Assembly: GCF_022601875.1 (NCBI RefSeq)
Contig: NZ_JAKVIP010000005.1
Span: 42,855-106,854 of the forward strand
Direction: 5' to 3'
DNA: 64,000 nt
From: Chryseobacterium sp. SSA4.19
Lineage (GTDB): Bacteria > Bacteroidota > Bacteroidia > Flavobacteriales > Weeksellaceae
The notes under the pieces were generated by a model that was not told the DNA's origin, did no database searches, and was given only the letters and a program-made list of their open reading frames with translations. Positions 16,652-25,969 of this stretch are shown one piece after another (the first letter of the stretch is position 1; the number at the start of each line of letters is the position of its first letter). Both the position numbers and the translations under genes were made by a program.

Positions 16652-16951
16652 ATGAAGATTTACCAGAAGATACGGGAATACAGTAAGGGAAAAGGAGAAA
16701 CAATGAGGGATGTTGCAGAAGCCTACGGAGTTACGCCGCAATCCATCCAGCTTTATTTTTCAGGAAAGAATGCAATGCCTCTCAGCTTTTTGGCTTGGTA
16801 TATTGAAACTCATCCGGAGATTGACCTGTATGCACTGTTCAACAAAGAGCAACAAAGTATTGTTTCTGAACCTAAAGCAACATACAATAAGAAATCTAAA
16901 AAACGGGATGTGATCGACAGGATTGTAGCCATTCTGGAAGAAGAGTTATAA
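16652..16951 (+). CDS. Small Xre-like helix-turn-helix protein
   Basis: A 99-residue protein whose N-terminal half is a helix-turn-helix: GETMRDVAEAYGVTPQSIQ at about residues 15-33. The following WYIETHPEIDLYALF resembles a late helix of Xre-type domains in phage and Bacteroidota regulators. The C-terminal 25 residues (KKSKKRDVIDRIVAILEEEL) are predicted helical and could dimerise. It stands alone and diverges from the small basic-protein gene. Confidence 0.7.
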   Translation: MKIYQKIREYSKGKGETMRDVAEAYGVTPQSIQLYFSGKNAMPLSFLAWYIETHPEIDLYALFNKEQQSIVSEPKATYNKKSKKRDVIDRIVAILEEEL

Positions 16952-17678
16952 ATTCCGAATCTGCTTTATTCTGGCATATCCGAAATAATAAACCGATTCC
17001 AATATATATGGAAAGCATTATTCATTGATTGCCGTTCCGTATTTTAATTTTGAGGCGGAAGACAGAGCCTTACTTCACCTATTGTATAATTATGTCATAT
17101 AATCAAATCTCAAATTTTTATTATTGAGATATGGTTCCAGTCTCCTTTACCTTCTGATGCTTTATAAAACATCAGCGGGTTTCCAGACCAATGTTATCAC
17201 TAAATTTTCTTTACTTTATATTCTAAGTTTCGAGCCTGTAAAAAAAATGTTTAATAAAGCATTGGTTTTATATTTTAGTCAGTTGCTGCTGTTTGCAGGA
17301 GCCGAATCCCGGAATCTCACCTATTTTAAAATTCGTAATTATATTGCTTTATTATATTCATAGCCTTGTTAATTATATTAATTTTTTATGATAAAAGTTT
17401 TTTTTATGAGTATATTTACTTTTAATAAACTACCTTTATCAGAGAATTTCGAAAACATTAAACTTTTGACAGCATATTATAAGTTTGCTTTTTATATGAA
17501 TTTTAAAAGAAATAATGAATGTTGAACCATAGTCTTACCTTATAAACGGAAGACAATAAATTCACAGGATTAGTATAATTAATGTTTTTGTTTTTACAAG
17601 AAGGAAGTTTATTCATATCAGGCTGAACCTATATTCAGCTGTTTTATTTTTATAGAAAGATTAGAATCTTATTTGGAC
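16952..17678. other. 727-bp AT-rich gap
   Basis: The longest gap in the window. A 79-codon frame at 17124-17363 and a 39-codon frame at 17406-17525 exist, but neither has a motif or a clear start context. No RNA gene or strong hairpin is visible. The KAS III promoter should lie near its right end. Confidence 0.5.
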
Positions 17679-18740
17679 ATGACAAGCAAAATCACAGGTG
17701 TAGGAAATTATATACCATCAGAAACCATCACCAATCTATTTTTTGACAAGCATATTTTCCTGAGCGCACAAGGCATTTTGTTAAAAGAGGATAACGCCTC
17801 TATTACCAGTAAATTACAAAAGATTACCGGTATTGAGGAAAGAAGATATGCTAACAGCAAACAGGTAACTTCAGACCTCGGTCTTATTGCAGCCCGCTCA
17901 GCTATAGAAGATTCAGGAATTGATCCGGAAACTTTAGACTACATTATATTTGCCCACAATTTCGGAGATATACCTTTTGGCAGCATTCAGTCGGATGCGG
18001 TGCCCAGCCTTGCTTCGCGGGTAAAGCATCAGTTAAAAATCAAAAATAATTTTTGCGTAGCCTATGATGTATTGTTCGGCTGTCCGGGATGGATTGAAGG
18101 AGTTATCCAAGCTCATGCATTTATCAGGTCAGGTATTGCAAAAAAATGTCTTGTTATCGGTGCAGAAACCCTTTCTCGCGTGGTGGATGACCATGACCGT
18201 GACAGTATGATCTATGCAGACGGTGCCGGCGCTGTCATCCTGGAAGCTAATGCTGAAGATGATTCCGGGATCAAATCCCATCTTTCCGCTTCATATACAC
18301 TCAATGAAAAGGATTTTCTTTTTTTCGGGAAATCCTATAATACTGAGAACTGTCCCAATACAAAATACATAAAAATGGACGGAAGAAAAATCTATGAATT
18401 CGCTCTTGTCAATGTACCGGATGCTATGAAAAAATGCCTTGATAACAGCGGATATTCCATCAATGACCTGAGCAAAATCATCATCCATCAGGCCAATGAG
18501 AAAATGGACGAAGCAATTGTTGAAAGGTTTTACCAGCTTTATGATCTTTCCGCCCCCAAAGATATCATGCCGATGGTAATCAGCAAACTCGGAAACAGCA
18601 GTGTGGCCACCATACCTTCTCTTCTGACGATGATCCTGAAAGATGAACTGGAACAACACAGCATTACAAAGAATGATATCGTCCTGTTTGCATCGGTGGG
18701 TGCAGGCATGAACATCAATGCGCTTGTGTATAAGTTTTAA
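17679..18740 (+). CDS. 3-oxoacyl-ACP synthase III (FabH)-like enzyme
   Basis: The 353-residue thiolase-fold protein has the full KAS III triad: C135 (LFGCPG), H270 (IIHQAN) and N306 (LGNSSV). KAS III enzymes condense an acyl-CoA with malonyl-ACP to start fatty acids, or act as stand-alone condensing enzymes in lipid or pigment pathways. The ATG at 17679 was preferred to a TTG two codons upstream. No acyl carrier or other fatty acid gene adjoins it, so a special role is more likely than housekeeping fabH. Confidence 0.88.
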   Translation: MTSKITGVGNYIPSETITNLFFDKHIFLSAQGILLKEDNASITSKLQKITGIEERRYANSKQVTSDLGLIAARSAIEDSGIDPETLDYIIFAHNFGDIPFGSIQSDAVPSLASRVKHQLKIKNNFCVAYDVLFGCPGWIEGVIQAHAFIRSGIAKKCLVIGAETLSRVVDDHDRDSMIYADGAGAVILEANAEDDSGIKSHLSASYTLNEKDFLFFGKSYNTENCPNTKYIKMDGRKIYEFALVNVPDAMKKCLDNSGYSINDLSKIIIHQANEKMDEAIVERFYQLYDLSAPKDIMPMVISKLGNSSVATIPSLLTMILKDELEQHSITKNDIVLFASVGAGMNINALVYKF

Positions 18741-18801
18741 ATTCAAAGAAAGCGACTGAAATTTATTGATAGCTTTTTCTTTATTACCGGATAAAAAATT
18801 A

Positions 18802-18842
18802 AAAGATTGATCATCCAATAATATGAGATCAATCTTTTTTTT
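18802..18842 (+). terminator. Rho-independent terminator of the KAS III gene
   Basis: A perfect 11-bp stem (AAAGATTGATC with GATCAATCTTT), a 14-nt loop and a following run of eight T. Confidence 0.9.
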
Positions 18843-18873
18843 ATACTTAAGTTTATTTTTATACTTAAGTTTA
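18841..18873. repeat. Tandem 15-bp repeat
   Basis: TTATACTTAAGTTTA occurs at 18841-18855 and again at 18859-18873, an 18-bp period, between the terminator and the next gene. It may be a protein-binding site or simple duplication. Confidence 0.6.
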
Positions 18874-18980
18874 ATCATTCTAATCAGCAATTTCAAAATA
18901 ATTTCATCGTTTTTAACAATTTTCCTATCTTCGTTTTTCCCAAAAAAATTACAGTTAATTTATCTCAAGAAAAAGTAAGT

Positions 18981-19487
18981 ATGCCCATTAATGCTTTTCA
19001 CAGACTGACTCCGATGACGGATTTTGTTATTGAATATTATTCACATGAAGGATATGCCGATCTTCAGACCTTAAAGCTGATGAATAATTATGCGAATTTC
19101 CTGAAGAAGCCACTGACCTTGGGAATGTTTGTGCCTGTAGATCAAAAAGGAAATATTTTAAAAGAACCTAAGAATTATTCTTCATGGAAATCTCTTGAAC
19201 ATAACAGGAGAAAAGCAGACCACAGCGTAGGCAGTGCAACTTTTGAGGAATACAAATTGTATCAGAAAGCTGAGCAGAAATGTCTTTTTGAAGGATTTAA
19301 AATTGCTTACAACGGGTATTCGGTTGTGAGGATCACGGCATCATATAATGAATCTATTGAACTCTCATTCAATAAAAATGAAAAAATGTTTCAAAATTTC
19401 AAAGATGTTGAATCACTCACATATTTTGGAGAAATCTATCTGAATGATATCGCATTAAAAAAACTGGGGCTTACCAACAAATTGTAA
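18981..19487 (+). CDS. Conserved-looking hypothetical protein
   Basis: A 168-residue soluble protein, rich in Tyr, Lys and Asn, with no signal peptide or membrane segment. I recognise no domain. The frame is intact with normal codon use, and a variant -7 box (TATCTTCG near 18926) may drive it. It converges with the photolyase gene, 15 bp apart. Confidence 0.6.
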   Translation: MPINAFHRLTPMTDFVIEYYSHEGYADLQTLKLMNNYANFLKKPLTLGMFVPVDQKGNILKEPKNYSSWKSLEHNRRKADHSVGSATFEEYKLYQKAEQKCLFEGFKIAYNGYSVVRITASYNESIELSFNKNEKMFQNFKDVESLTYFGEIYLNDIALKKLGLTNKL

Positions 19488-19502
19488 CCCCTCCAAATTT
19501 TA

Positions 19503-20807
19503 TTATTTGGATTTCACCGCCTTTCCATAAACTTCCAAGGCTCTTTTCCTTGCAAAAACATGTTCGACCAAAGGCTCTCTATTCTGGTCTTCCTCATTAA
19601 GCCATTGCCGGATATATTTCTGGTCTTTATCAAATTTTTTAGTCTGCTCAGAGGGATTGAACACCCTGAAATAAGGCGCGGCATCGCAGCCGCAACCTGC
19701 TGCCCACTGCCAATTCCCGTTATTGGAAGATAATTCATAATCCAGAAGCTTTCCGGCAAAATAGGCTTCTCCCCACCGCCAGTCAATCAAAAGATGCTTT
19801 GTAAGAAAACTTGCTACCACCATTCTTACCCTGTTATGCATAAAACCTGTTTCGTTAAGCTGTCGCATTCCAGCATCTACAATAGGATAACCTGTTTTCC
19901 CTTCACACCAGAGCATAAATTCCTTTTCATTATTTCTACATTCTATCAGTTCATATTTTTCTTTAAACGGATGGTTTACCACCTTTGGAAAATGATACAG
20001 GATCTGCATAAAAAATTCACGCCAGATCAGTTCATTCAGCCAGGTTTCATTATGTTTCAGTGCAAACCGGACACATTTCCTTACAGAAATGGTTCCGAAA
20101 CGTAATGCTACTCCCAAACGGGTAGTATGGTCCAGACCCGGGAAATTCCTGTACTGATCATAATCATCAATAACTGATGGCTTCAAAGCCGGCTTATTGA
20201 AGATAACATCCGTTTTTATAAATCCTATGTCTTTAAGACCGGGAAATTGGGGTGCTTTGTATGAGAGAAAACCGGAGAAATCTGTAGTATAATTTTCAAT
20301 GGCACCAGATCCTAAAACTTCTTTCCATCTTTTGGAATAAGGTGTGAACACAGTATAAGGAGTTCCGTCCTTTTTAAGAACTTCGTCTTTCTCAAAAATC
20401 ACCTGGTCTTTGTAACTTTTAAAGCCAATCCGGTTCTTTTCAAGAAAGTTCTCGATTTCAAGATCACGTTTTATAGCGGCAGGTTCATAATCAGTATTTG
20501 TGAAAACGGTATGTATCGTATAATCTTTGCTTAACTTCCTGAATATCTCCAAAGGCTTTCCAAGGAAAACACTGAGCCCGCTTTTATATTTTTTTAATTC
20601 CTGGTGAATATCTTCCAGAGCCTGGTGAAAGTAATCGACTCTTTTATCAGATTTATCCTCCAGCTTATCAAGGATTTCAGGATCAAAAATAAAAACAGGC
20701 AATACTTTCAATCCTGCTTTCAGGGCATTGTAAAGTCCGGCATTGTCTTCAAGCCTTAAGTCTCTTCTGAACCAGAAAATATTGATTTGATTTTCCTTCG
20801 TTGCCAT
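19503..20807 (-). CDS. Cryptochrome/DNA photolyase family protein
   Basis: The 434-residue flavoprotein begins with the photolyase domain (FWFRRDLRLEDNAGLYNAL) and ends with the FAD-binding domain: WLNELIWREFF (about 255), GMRQLNETGFMHNRVRMVVASFL (about 315-337), DWRWGEAYFA and NNGNWQWAAGCGCDAAPYFRVF. Length and motifs fit CPD photolyases, which split UV pyrimidine dimers with blue light; a cryptochrome role cannot be excluded. It lies 6 bp behind the SRPBCC gene. Confidence 0.92.
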   Translation of the reverse strand: MATKENQINIFWFRRDLRLEDNAGLYNALKAGLKVLPVFIFDPEILDKLEDKSDKRVDYFHQALEDIHQELKKYKSGLSVFLGKPLEIFRKLSKDYTIHTVFTNTDYEPAAIKRDLEIENFLEKNRIGFKSYKDQVIFEKDEVLKKDGTPYTVFTPYSKRWKEVLGSGAIENYTTDFSGFLSYKAPQFPGLKDIGFIKTDVIFNKPALKPSVIDDYDQYRNFPGLDHTTRLGVALRFGTISVRKCVRFALKHNETWLNELIWREFFMQILYHFPKVVNHPFKEKYELIECRNNEKEFMLWCEGKTGYPIVDAGMRQLNETGFMHNRVRMVVASFLTKHLLIDWRWGEAYFAGKLLDYELSSNNGNWQWAAGCGCDAAPYFRVFNPSEQTKKFDKDQKYIRQWLNEEDQNREPLVEHVFARKRALEVYGKAVKSK

Positions 20808-20813
20808 ACCCTC

Positions 20814-21272
20814 TTATTTATTAAAGCGTTCTTCCAGAATCTTAAACCGGTAATTAAAAATATGCTCCAGTTTGGACTTCACAAAAAGCTTGTGGGCAAT
20901 TTCACCAAGAAAACCGAATGGCAATTCGTAATCTACCGTATCTTTCATCAGTACACCGTCTTCATTTTCTATAAATTCATGGTGATGATGCCAGAGTTTA
21001 TAGGGTCCTTTCTTCTGGAAATCAGTAAAACTTTTATACATATCCACCTGAATGATCTCCGTTTTCCATTTCAATTTGATGCCTAATAAAGGCGAAACAA
21101 AATAATCAATGATCATCCCTTTATAAATTTCATCATTATCAAAGTGGGTCAGCACGATGAAATTCATTTCTTTCGGCGTAATTTCTGAGAGGTTGTTGGC
21201 AGAGGAAAAAAATTTCCATGCTGTTTTTATATCGCAGTTGAGCTGCTGTTCGCGGTAGAGCTGATGCTTCAT
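20814..21272 (-). CDS. SRPBCC (START-like) ligand-binding family protein
   Basis: About 152 residues with the polyketide-cyclase/START fold pattern: DIKTAWKFFSSANNLSEITP near the start, then YELPFGFLGEIAHKLFVKSKLEHIFNYRF at the C-terminal helix. The ATG at 21272 replaces a frame that begins 8 codons earlier. Pairing with a photolyase is common in Bacteroidota, but the ligand is unknown. Confidence 0.85.
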   Translation of the reverse strand: MKHQLYREQQLNCDIKTAWKFFSSANNLSEITPKEMNFIVLTHFDNDEIYKGMIIDYFVSPLLGIKLKWKTEIIQVDMYKSFTDFQKKGPYKLWHHHHEFIENEDGVLMKDTVDYELPFGFLGEIAHKLFVKSKLEHIFNYRFKILEERFNK

Positions 21273-21413
21273 TACTTTTATCAGATTGACATGCAATTAG
21301 AATACCACATCACGGTAAGAAAATTAAAATGAGTAATTCCTGCAGCCCTTTTAAGAGCTGATAAGTCACTCTGAAGTTTGCTGATACAATAGTTGTACAG
21401 CGATTCCATATCT

Positions 21414-22064
21414 TTAATTGTAAATCCACAGCAGAACAGGCTTTTCAGAATTCTGAACCATCGGATCAATCTCTTTCATAGCATTGTTTGAAACAGTGGG
21501 ACAGCCCCATCCTTCCGGCGAACCGCCAGGAAACACTTCTTCATCACTCATCAGCTCCCAGGAATGGAAAACAATGAATCTTTTCAATGCATTGGAATTG
21601 GTTTACTCCAAACCATGCAGGATGTAATTTATATAAATTCCCCAGTTGCTGTAGCCTCGGTTTCCCAATCTATACTTACCTAAAGATGAAAGGTGGCTCC
21701 CGTCTTCATTACTGAATTCCGGATGGTCTTTTGATTCGTCTTTGCTCCACGGATTGGATCCGCAGCCGTGACCGACCAGATATTGTTTTGAAATTTTACC
21801 GGATTTAAAATTCCAAATAAAAAAACGTTTCCGGCCGGAATGTATGCTCATGTCGATAAGAATACAGAAATCCGTATTGAATTTATTCACTCTGCAGAAA
21901 TGAAGTGCTTCTTCCGCCTTGTTTTTTATTTTGCTTGAATTCCTTTGATCTTTTTTAATTGTTGTTTCAGGATATTTATGATTGGCGACATATTCTTTTT
22001 TTGATTCCGAATTACAGGAAACCAACATACAACTAAAAAGAAATACTGTTAAAATTCTAATCAC
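21414..22064 (-). pseudogene. Murein L,D-transpeptidase-type lipoprotein gene interrupted by an in-frame stop
   Basis: Reading from a GTG at 22064, the frame gives a lipoprotein signal (lipobox LVSC) and a YkuD-type catalytic domain. A TAA at 21605-21603 (codon 154) stops it after ILHGLE. The same frame continues for 62 codons to a TAA at 21414-21416 and contains FHSWELM and the catalytic Cys motif GWGCPTVS. The truncated product therefore lacks the active site. The gene starts 4 bp after the DUF2459 gene. The stop is a single-base difference from sense codons, so it is either a true recent nonsense mutation or a sequencing error. Confidence 0.85.
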
Positions 22065-22068
22065 TTGA

Positions 22069-22752
22069 TTATTTATAATGCAGGAAAATTCCGTAATCTG
22101 TAGGGGTCCAGAACGCAGCTTTTTGGCAGGCTGCCTTAAGGGCATCATTCGTCCATGTATTGCAGGTATACAGAAAACTGTAGGTTCCTTTCGCATCATA
22201 GAAAGCATCGTTATCGCCGTATACGGCATTGGTAGGGATCAGCATAAAATGTCCTTTCGCATCTCTGTCAAATTTCTTCTCAACAAATTCAACCAGTTTT
22301 TTATACTCGTTACGGCTGATCATGATCATTTTACAGTCATCTCCTTCCTTCATCGTTCTATAATAGGTGCAGTGCATAGCCGATTTGCTCAGCCAGAATG
22401 CTGCTTTGAATGCTGTAGAAAACTTCAAATCTGCCCAGGTCGGCGTATCCAGATAAAAGCCCTTATCACCCCAGCCGATACCGACATAGCTGTAATCTGT
22501 TTTACGGGATTTTACATTAGTGAAAGGGATTTTGACACTCCAGTCCTGTATATCATTTTTTACAGGCATTACGATATCGGTATGTACCCCGTTTGTATAA
22601 ATAAATACAGGAATCTCTTTTTTATGTCCGTCATCCTTAGCAGGAACTTCAATAAAAGGAAGGAGATATCCTAATGCGGCATATAAAATAATTATTCCCA
22701 CAAGAATTCCTAAAGCTTTAAGAATAAGTAATATCATTTTTTTCACAGTCAT
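22069..22752 (-). CDS. DUF2459 / TIGR02117-like membrane-anchored protein
   Basis: The 227-residue protein has an N-terminal membrane segment (about 8-30) and an extracytoplasmic domain with YTNGVHTDIVMPV, SYVGIGWGDKGFY and YTCNTWTNDALKAA. These match the DUF2459 family (also annotated TIGR02117). The conserved H and C (THTDIV-like, CNTW) suggest a papain-like or hydrolase fold, but no activity is known to me. It heads the operon with the L,D-transpeptidase-type gene, SRPBCC and photolyase. Confidence 0.75.
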   Translation of the reverse strand: MTVKKMILLILKALGILVGIIILYAALGYLLPFIEVPAKDDGHKKEIPVFIYTNGVHTDIVMPVKNDIQDWSVKIPFTNVKSRKTDYSYVGIGWGDKGFYLDTPTWADLKFSTAFKAAFWLSKSAMHCTYYRTMKEGDDCKMIMISRNEYKKLVEFVEKKFDRDAKGHFMLIPTNAVYGDNDAFYDAKGTYSFLYTCNTWTNDALKAACQKAAFWTPTDYGIFLHYK

Positions 22753-23072
22753 GTTGCTAATAATAAATTAACGTATAATTTTTATAAAAGTATTTTTATC
22801 AACGAAAATTTTCTTTAAATTTAAGTACAAAATATTCACAAATATGAATAAAAACATCAAATCAAACAAAAGATTTAAAGTGAGAGTAAAAACAGCTCCA
22901 AAAAGAATCCAGAAAAAACGTTGATTATATCACCTGCATTATTTCTGACATTCAGCTTTAAAAACTTTTCAATAATCTCACTTTCCTTACCCGCAAATGT
23001 AAGGGATTCCGCTGACCGTTTTATTCCGGAACCATAAAAAATTCCAGACGGACATTTATCCCCCTAAAATGG
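22753..23072. other. Gap holding a very short basic ORF
   Basis: The 320-bp gap between the divergent DUF2459 start and the queG end contains only the 26-codon frame listed separately. Confidence 0.5.
22844..22924 (+). CDS. Putative 26-residue highly basic peptide
   Basis: ATG to TGA encodes MNKNIKSNKRFKVRVK followed by TAPKRIQKKR. About half of the residues are Lys or Arg, with no acidic residue. Length and charge are like small ribosomal proteins, but no such protein is recognised with certainty. No exact -7 box is seen. The frame is too short to be certain. Confidence 0.4.
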   Translation: MNKNIKSNKRFKVRVKTAPKRIQKKR

Positions 23073-24020
23073 TTAATCGGTATTATGTTTTGACTTTCCC
23101 AGAAATTCAATATTCCGTTTCAAGCCGGCAAATTTTGTACGTTTTACAGGCGACTTTCTGAAAATTTCTGAAAACAGTTCCTGGGTAAGTTCCTTCCATT
23201 CCCCTTTTTTGAAATTCTTTAATGCTTCGTTAGGTTTGAACTTACTCTGATGATTAGGTAATGAAAACCGGTTCCATGGGCATACATCCTGACAGACATC
23301 GCAGCCGAACATCCAGTCATCCATTTTATCATGGAAATAATCCGGAATTTCATTTTTCAATTCAATCGTAGCATAAGAAATACATTTGCTTCCGTCCACC
23401 AGCTTTTCTGAAACAATAGCGCCTGTGGGGCAGGCATCAATACATTTCCGGCACGTCCCGCAGTGATCTGTAGTTTCATGGTCTGCTGCAAGCTCCAGGT
23501 CACAGATAATTTCTGCCAGAAAGTAAAAGGATCCGTTTTGCTTCGTAATCAGGTTCGCATTTTTTCCAACCCAGCCGATTCCGGACTTTCTTGCCCAGCT
23601 TCGTTCTAAAACCGGGGCAGAATCTACAAAAACCCGAAATGCAAATTCACCGATCTCTTCCTGCAGTCCTGCAACCATTTCACAGAGAATATCTTTAATC
23701 ACTTCATGATAATCTTCTGCATACGCATATTTTGAGATCTTAAAATTATCCAGCGTGGAGATTTTTTCTTCCGGGAAATAATTATAAGAAAGAGAAATGA
23801 CAGATTTAGAACCCTCCACCAACAATCTCGGGTCAAGCCTTTTATCAAAATGGTTTTCCATGTACTGCATTTCGCCATGGAGATTATTCTTCAGCCAGTT
23901 TTCCAGCGGCCTGGCGTCTTCCTCCAAAAAATCTGCTTTAGAGATACCACAACTCTGGAATCCAAAACTCTTTGCTTTGGACTTTATAAGTTGTGAATAT
24001 TTTTCAGCGTTCAAATTCAT
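23073..24020 (-). CDS. queG: Epoxyqueuosine reductase QueG
   Basis: About 315 residues. The two [4Fe-4S] motifs are plain: [12 protein letters not shown] (about 182-193) and [11 protein letters not shown] (about 239-249), with a further Cys in GSKCISYA. QueG reduces epoxyqueuosine to queuosine at tRNA position 34 with a cobalamin and two Fe-S clusters. The ATG at 24020 is preferred to a TTG five codons upstream. A -7 box (TAGTTTTG) ends 12 nt before it. Confidence 0.95.
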   Translation of the reverse strand: MNLNAEKYSQLIKSKAKSFGFQSCGISKADFLEEDARPLENWLKNNLHGEMQYMENHFDKRLDPRLLVEGSKSVISLSYNYFPEEKISTLDNFKISKYAYAEDYHEVIKDILCEMVAGLQEEIGEFAFRVFVDSAPVLERSWARKSGIGWVGKNANLITKQNGSFYFLAEIICDLELAADHETTDHCGTCRKCIDACPTGAIVSEKLVDGSKCISYATIELKNEIPDYFHDKMDDWMFGCDVCQDVCPWNRFSLPNHQSKFKPNEALKNFKKGEWKELTQELFSEIFRKSPVKRTKFAGLKRNIEFLGKSKHNTD

Positions 24021-24032
24021 TATTTTACCTTG

Positions 24033-24040
24033 CAAAACTA
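24033..24040 (-). promoter_or_regulatory. -7 box of queG
   Basis: TAGTTTTG on the minus strand matches TAnnTTTG, 12 nt upstream of the ATG. Confidence 0.5.
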
Positions 24041-24142
24041 AGATTATTTTATAAATTTGTTTGGGCTTTATCTCATCGAATTACTATATGATTTCTTTCG
24101 ATCCTATAAGTCCGAATCTTAACCTTAAACAATAATATACAT

Positions 24143-24442
24143 ATGTCTTTATCAGAAGTTTTAAAATCAGGAAATTATGAATTAATTGACGTCCGTGAAC
24201 CTATGGAATTGGAAATGGACGGCCATATCGATGGTGCTAAAAATATTCCTTTAGGTGAAGTAGAAGACCGACAGGATGAAATTTTATCCCTTGAAAAACC
24301 GGTTGTAATTTTCTGCAGAAGCGGCAACAGAAGCGGCAAAGCATTGGAATATTTAAATTCACAAGGCTTAAAAGACGGTCATAACGGCGGTGGCTGGGCT
24401 GAACTGAAACAAACTATTGAAGCAAATCAGGGAACTTTTTAA
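24143..24442 (+). CDS. Rhodanese-like sulfurtransferase domain protein
   Basis: A 99-residue single rhodanese domain. It has ELIDVREPMELEMDGHIDGAKNIPL at the start and the active-site loop FCRSGNRSGKA with the catalytic Cys at about residue 54. Such proteins carry persulfide sulfur in the cytoplasm. The terminator hairpin overlaps its stop codon. Confidence 0.9.
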   Translation: MSLSEVLKSGNYELIDVREPMELEMDGHIDGAKNIPLGEVEDRQDEILSLEKPVVIFCRSGNRSGKALEYLNSQGLKDGHNGGGWAELKQTIEANQGTF

Positions 24443-24457
24443 AAGTTCCTTTTTTTA
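24431..24457 (+). terminator. Terminator of the rhodanese gene
   Basis: GGAACTTTT and AAAAGTTCC form a 9-bp stem with a T-rich tail; the stem includes the stop codon. Confidence 0.8.
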
Positions 24458-24473
24458 TTTTAAAAATTTCTTC

Positions 24474-25091
24474 ATGACCCTAAAAGAAAGATTTCTTCAT
24501 CTCTGCACGCCGTTCACACAAAACCCGGATCTCATTAATCATCTTTGGCTTGAAATTGAGCAAAAGTACAGTGAAAAAAGCAGGTATTACCATACTCTGG
24601 AACATCTTGACCTTATGTTTTCAGAGCTTGATCCCGTGAAAGATAAGATTGAAAACTTCATTGGTATTTCTTTCTCTGTATTTTATCATGATATCATTTA
24701 TGATGCAACATCAAAGTCCAATGAAGAAAAAAGCGCGGAATTTGCAAAATTGAGGTTGCAGCAATTGAATATCGATCAGAATACAATTGCAGAAATTTCA
24801 GGTCAGATCCTCGCTACGAAATTACACCAAAGGTCGGATAACAAGGACACCAACTATCTTTTGGATGCCGATCTTTCAATTCTTGGCAAAGATCCGGAGA
24901 CGTATAGTGATTATACCCAAAAGATCCGGAAAGAATATTCAATATATCCTGATTTGCTGTATAAGCCGGGCAGGAAAAAGGTTTTGAAACATTTTTTAGC
25001 CTTAGAACATATCTTTAAAACACCGTATTTCGCAGATCGCTATGAAATTCAGGCGAGGGAAAATATTGTGCTTGAACTTAAAAATATATAA
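24474..25091 (+). CDS. HD-superfamily metal-dependent hydrolase
   Basis: About 205 residues from the ATG at 24474; the longer frame overlaps the upstream gene and its terminator. The HD signature is YYHTLEHL (about 39-46) with YHDIIYD at about 73-79, followed by later DADLSILG. These enzymes are predicted phosphohydrolases of unknown substrate. It is monocistronic. Confidence 0.8.
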   Translation: MTLKERFLHLCTPFTQNPDLINHLWLEIEQKYSEKSRYYHTLEHLDLMFSELDPVKDKIENFIGISFSVFYHDIIYDATSKSNEEKSAEFAKLRLQQLNIDQNTIAEISGQILATKLHQRSDNKDTNYLLDADLSILGKDPETYSDYTQKIRKEYSIYPDLLYKPGRKKVLKHFLALEHIFKTPYFADRYEIQARENIVLELKNI

Positions 25092-25176
25092 TCTAAAACT
25101 GATTAACTTTTGTTTTGGATTAAGGCATAAACTACAACGTTGCCTAATCTATTATTTTAATTACTCCTGAAAATAT

Positions 25177-25959
25177 TTAGCCGTCTATTGATATTCGGTT
25201 CCTGATAAATTTGGACGCAGCATTCAACACCAGATCCGGAACTTCCTTATGCGGCGTATGCCCGACATGTGGAATAATATATTTTTCCGAGCCTCCGTTC
25301 ACCTGTGAGACTGTTTTTTCTACCTGATTCAACGTTCCGTATTCATCTTTTTCACCCTGAATAAATAATAGCGGAGCCTGAATATTCTTCAGGAGATATT
25401 CAATATTCCAGCTTCTGAAACGGTCGCTTAACCAGATTTCGGTCCAGGCTTTTACGATCATTTCAACCTTGTCACCATGATATTTTGTCAGGCGTTCGGG
25501 AAGACTGGTAGTTTGATAAGCTTTTAATGCATCTTTTACTCCTTTTACCGTTACATCCTCCACGAAAATATGTCCGGCTTCACAAATGACTGCTTTTATT
25601 TTTTCAGGATATTTTGAGCTTGCTATCAAGGCAATGGTGCCGCCGTCACTGTGGCCGAAAAGAACGGTTTCTTCTATATTTAATTCATTTAACAGATCAT
25701 TTAGCACATCGGCCTCCGTTTCCATATAATTGTTTTCCCTTTCATGATTAAGCATTGGAAAAGATTTTCCGTAGCCTAAACGGTCATACACCAAAACATT
25801 ACATTTTACGGCATTGCCTAATGCGGAAGGGAAATCCCTCCAAAGCTGTGTGCATCCTAATGAATCATGTAGAAAGACAAGGGTTGGCTTGTCCTCAAAC
25901 AAAACATTGTACTCTATATAAAGCCTCCTACCCTTAACATCAATAATCCTTCCTTCCAT
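25177..25959 (-). CDS. Alpha/beta hydrolase
   Basis: A 260-residue serine hydrolase: FLHDSLGCTQLW oxyanion region near residues 28-39, elbow FGHSDGG with Ser near residue 102, acid Asp in GEKDEYG and C-terminal His in HVGHTPH. There is no signal peptide. It follows the nitronate monooxygenase gene by 10 bp, so the two share a transcript. Confidence 0.88.
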   Translation of the reverse strand: MEGRIIDVKGRRLYIEYNVLFEDKPTLVFLHDSLGCTQLWRDFPSALGNAVKCNVLVYDRLGYGKSFPMLNHERENNYMETEADVLNDLLNELNIEETVLFGHSDGGTIALIASSKYPEKIKAVICEAGHIFVEDVTVKGVKDALKAYQTTSLPERLTKYHGDKVEMIVKAWTEIWLSDRFRSWNIEYLLKNIQAPLLFIQGEKDEYGTLNQVEKTVSQVNGGSEKYIIPHVGHTPHKEVPDLVLNAASKFIRNRISIDG

Positions 25960-25969
25960 TAACCTAAAA

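Noticed and set aside
17124..17363. 79-codon ORF in the AT-rich gap
   Set aside because: No promoter box, motif or plausible start; composition is typical of random AT-rich DNA.
17406..17525. 39-codon ORF
   Set aside because: Short, unrecognised and surrounded by noncoding DNA; chance frames this long are expected here.
21281..21409. 42-codon minus-strand ORF just after the transpeptidase pseudogene
   Set aside because: Starts 5 nt after the pseudogene's final stop but has no motif and could arise by chance.
22078..22674. 198-codon plus-strand frame opposite the DUF2459 gene
   Set aside because: Antisense shadow; the minus-strand protein has recognised motifs.
23797..24054. Plus-strand frame overlapping queG
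   Set aside because: Lies antisense inside a strongly conserved gene; a shadow frame.
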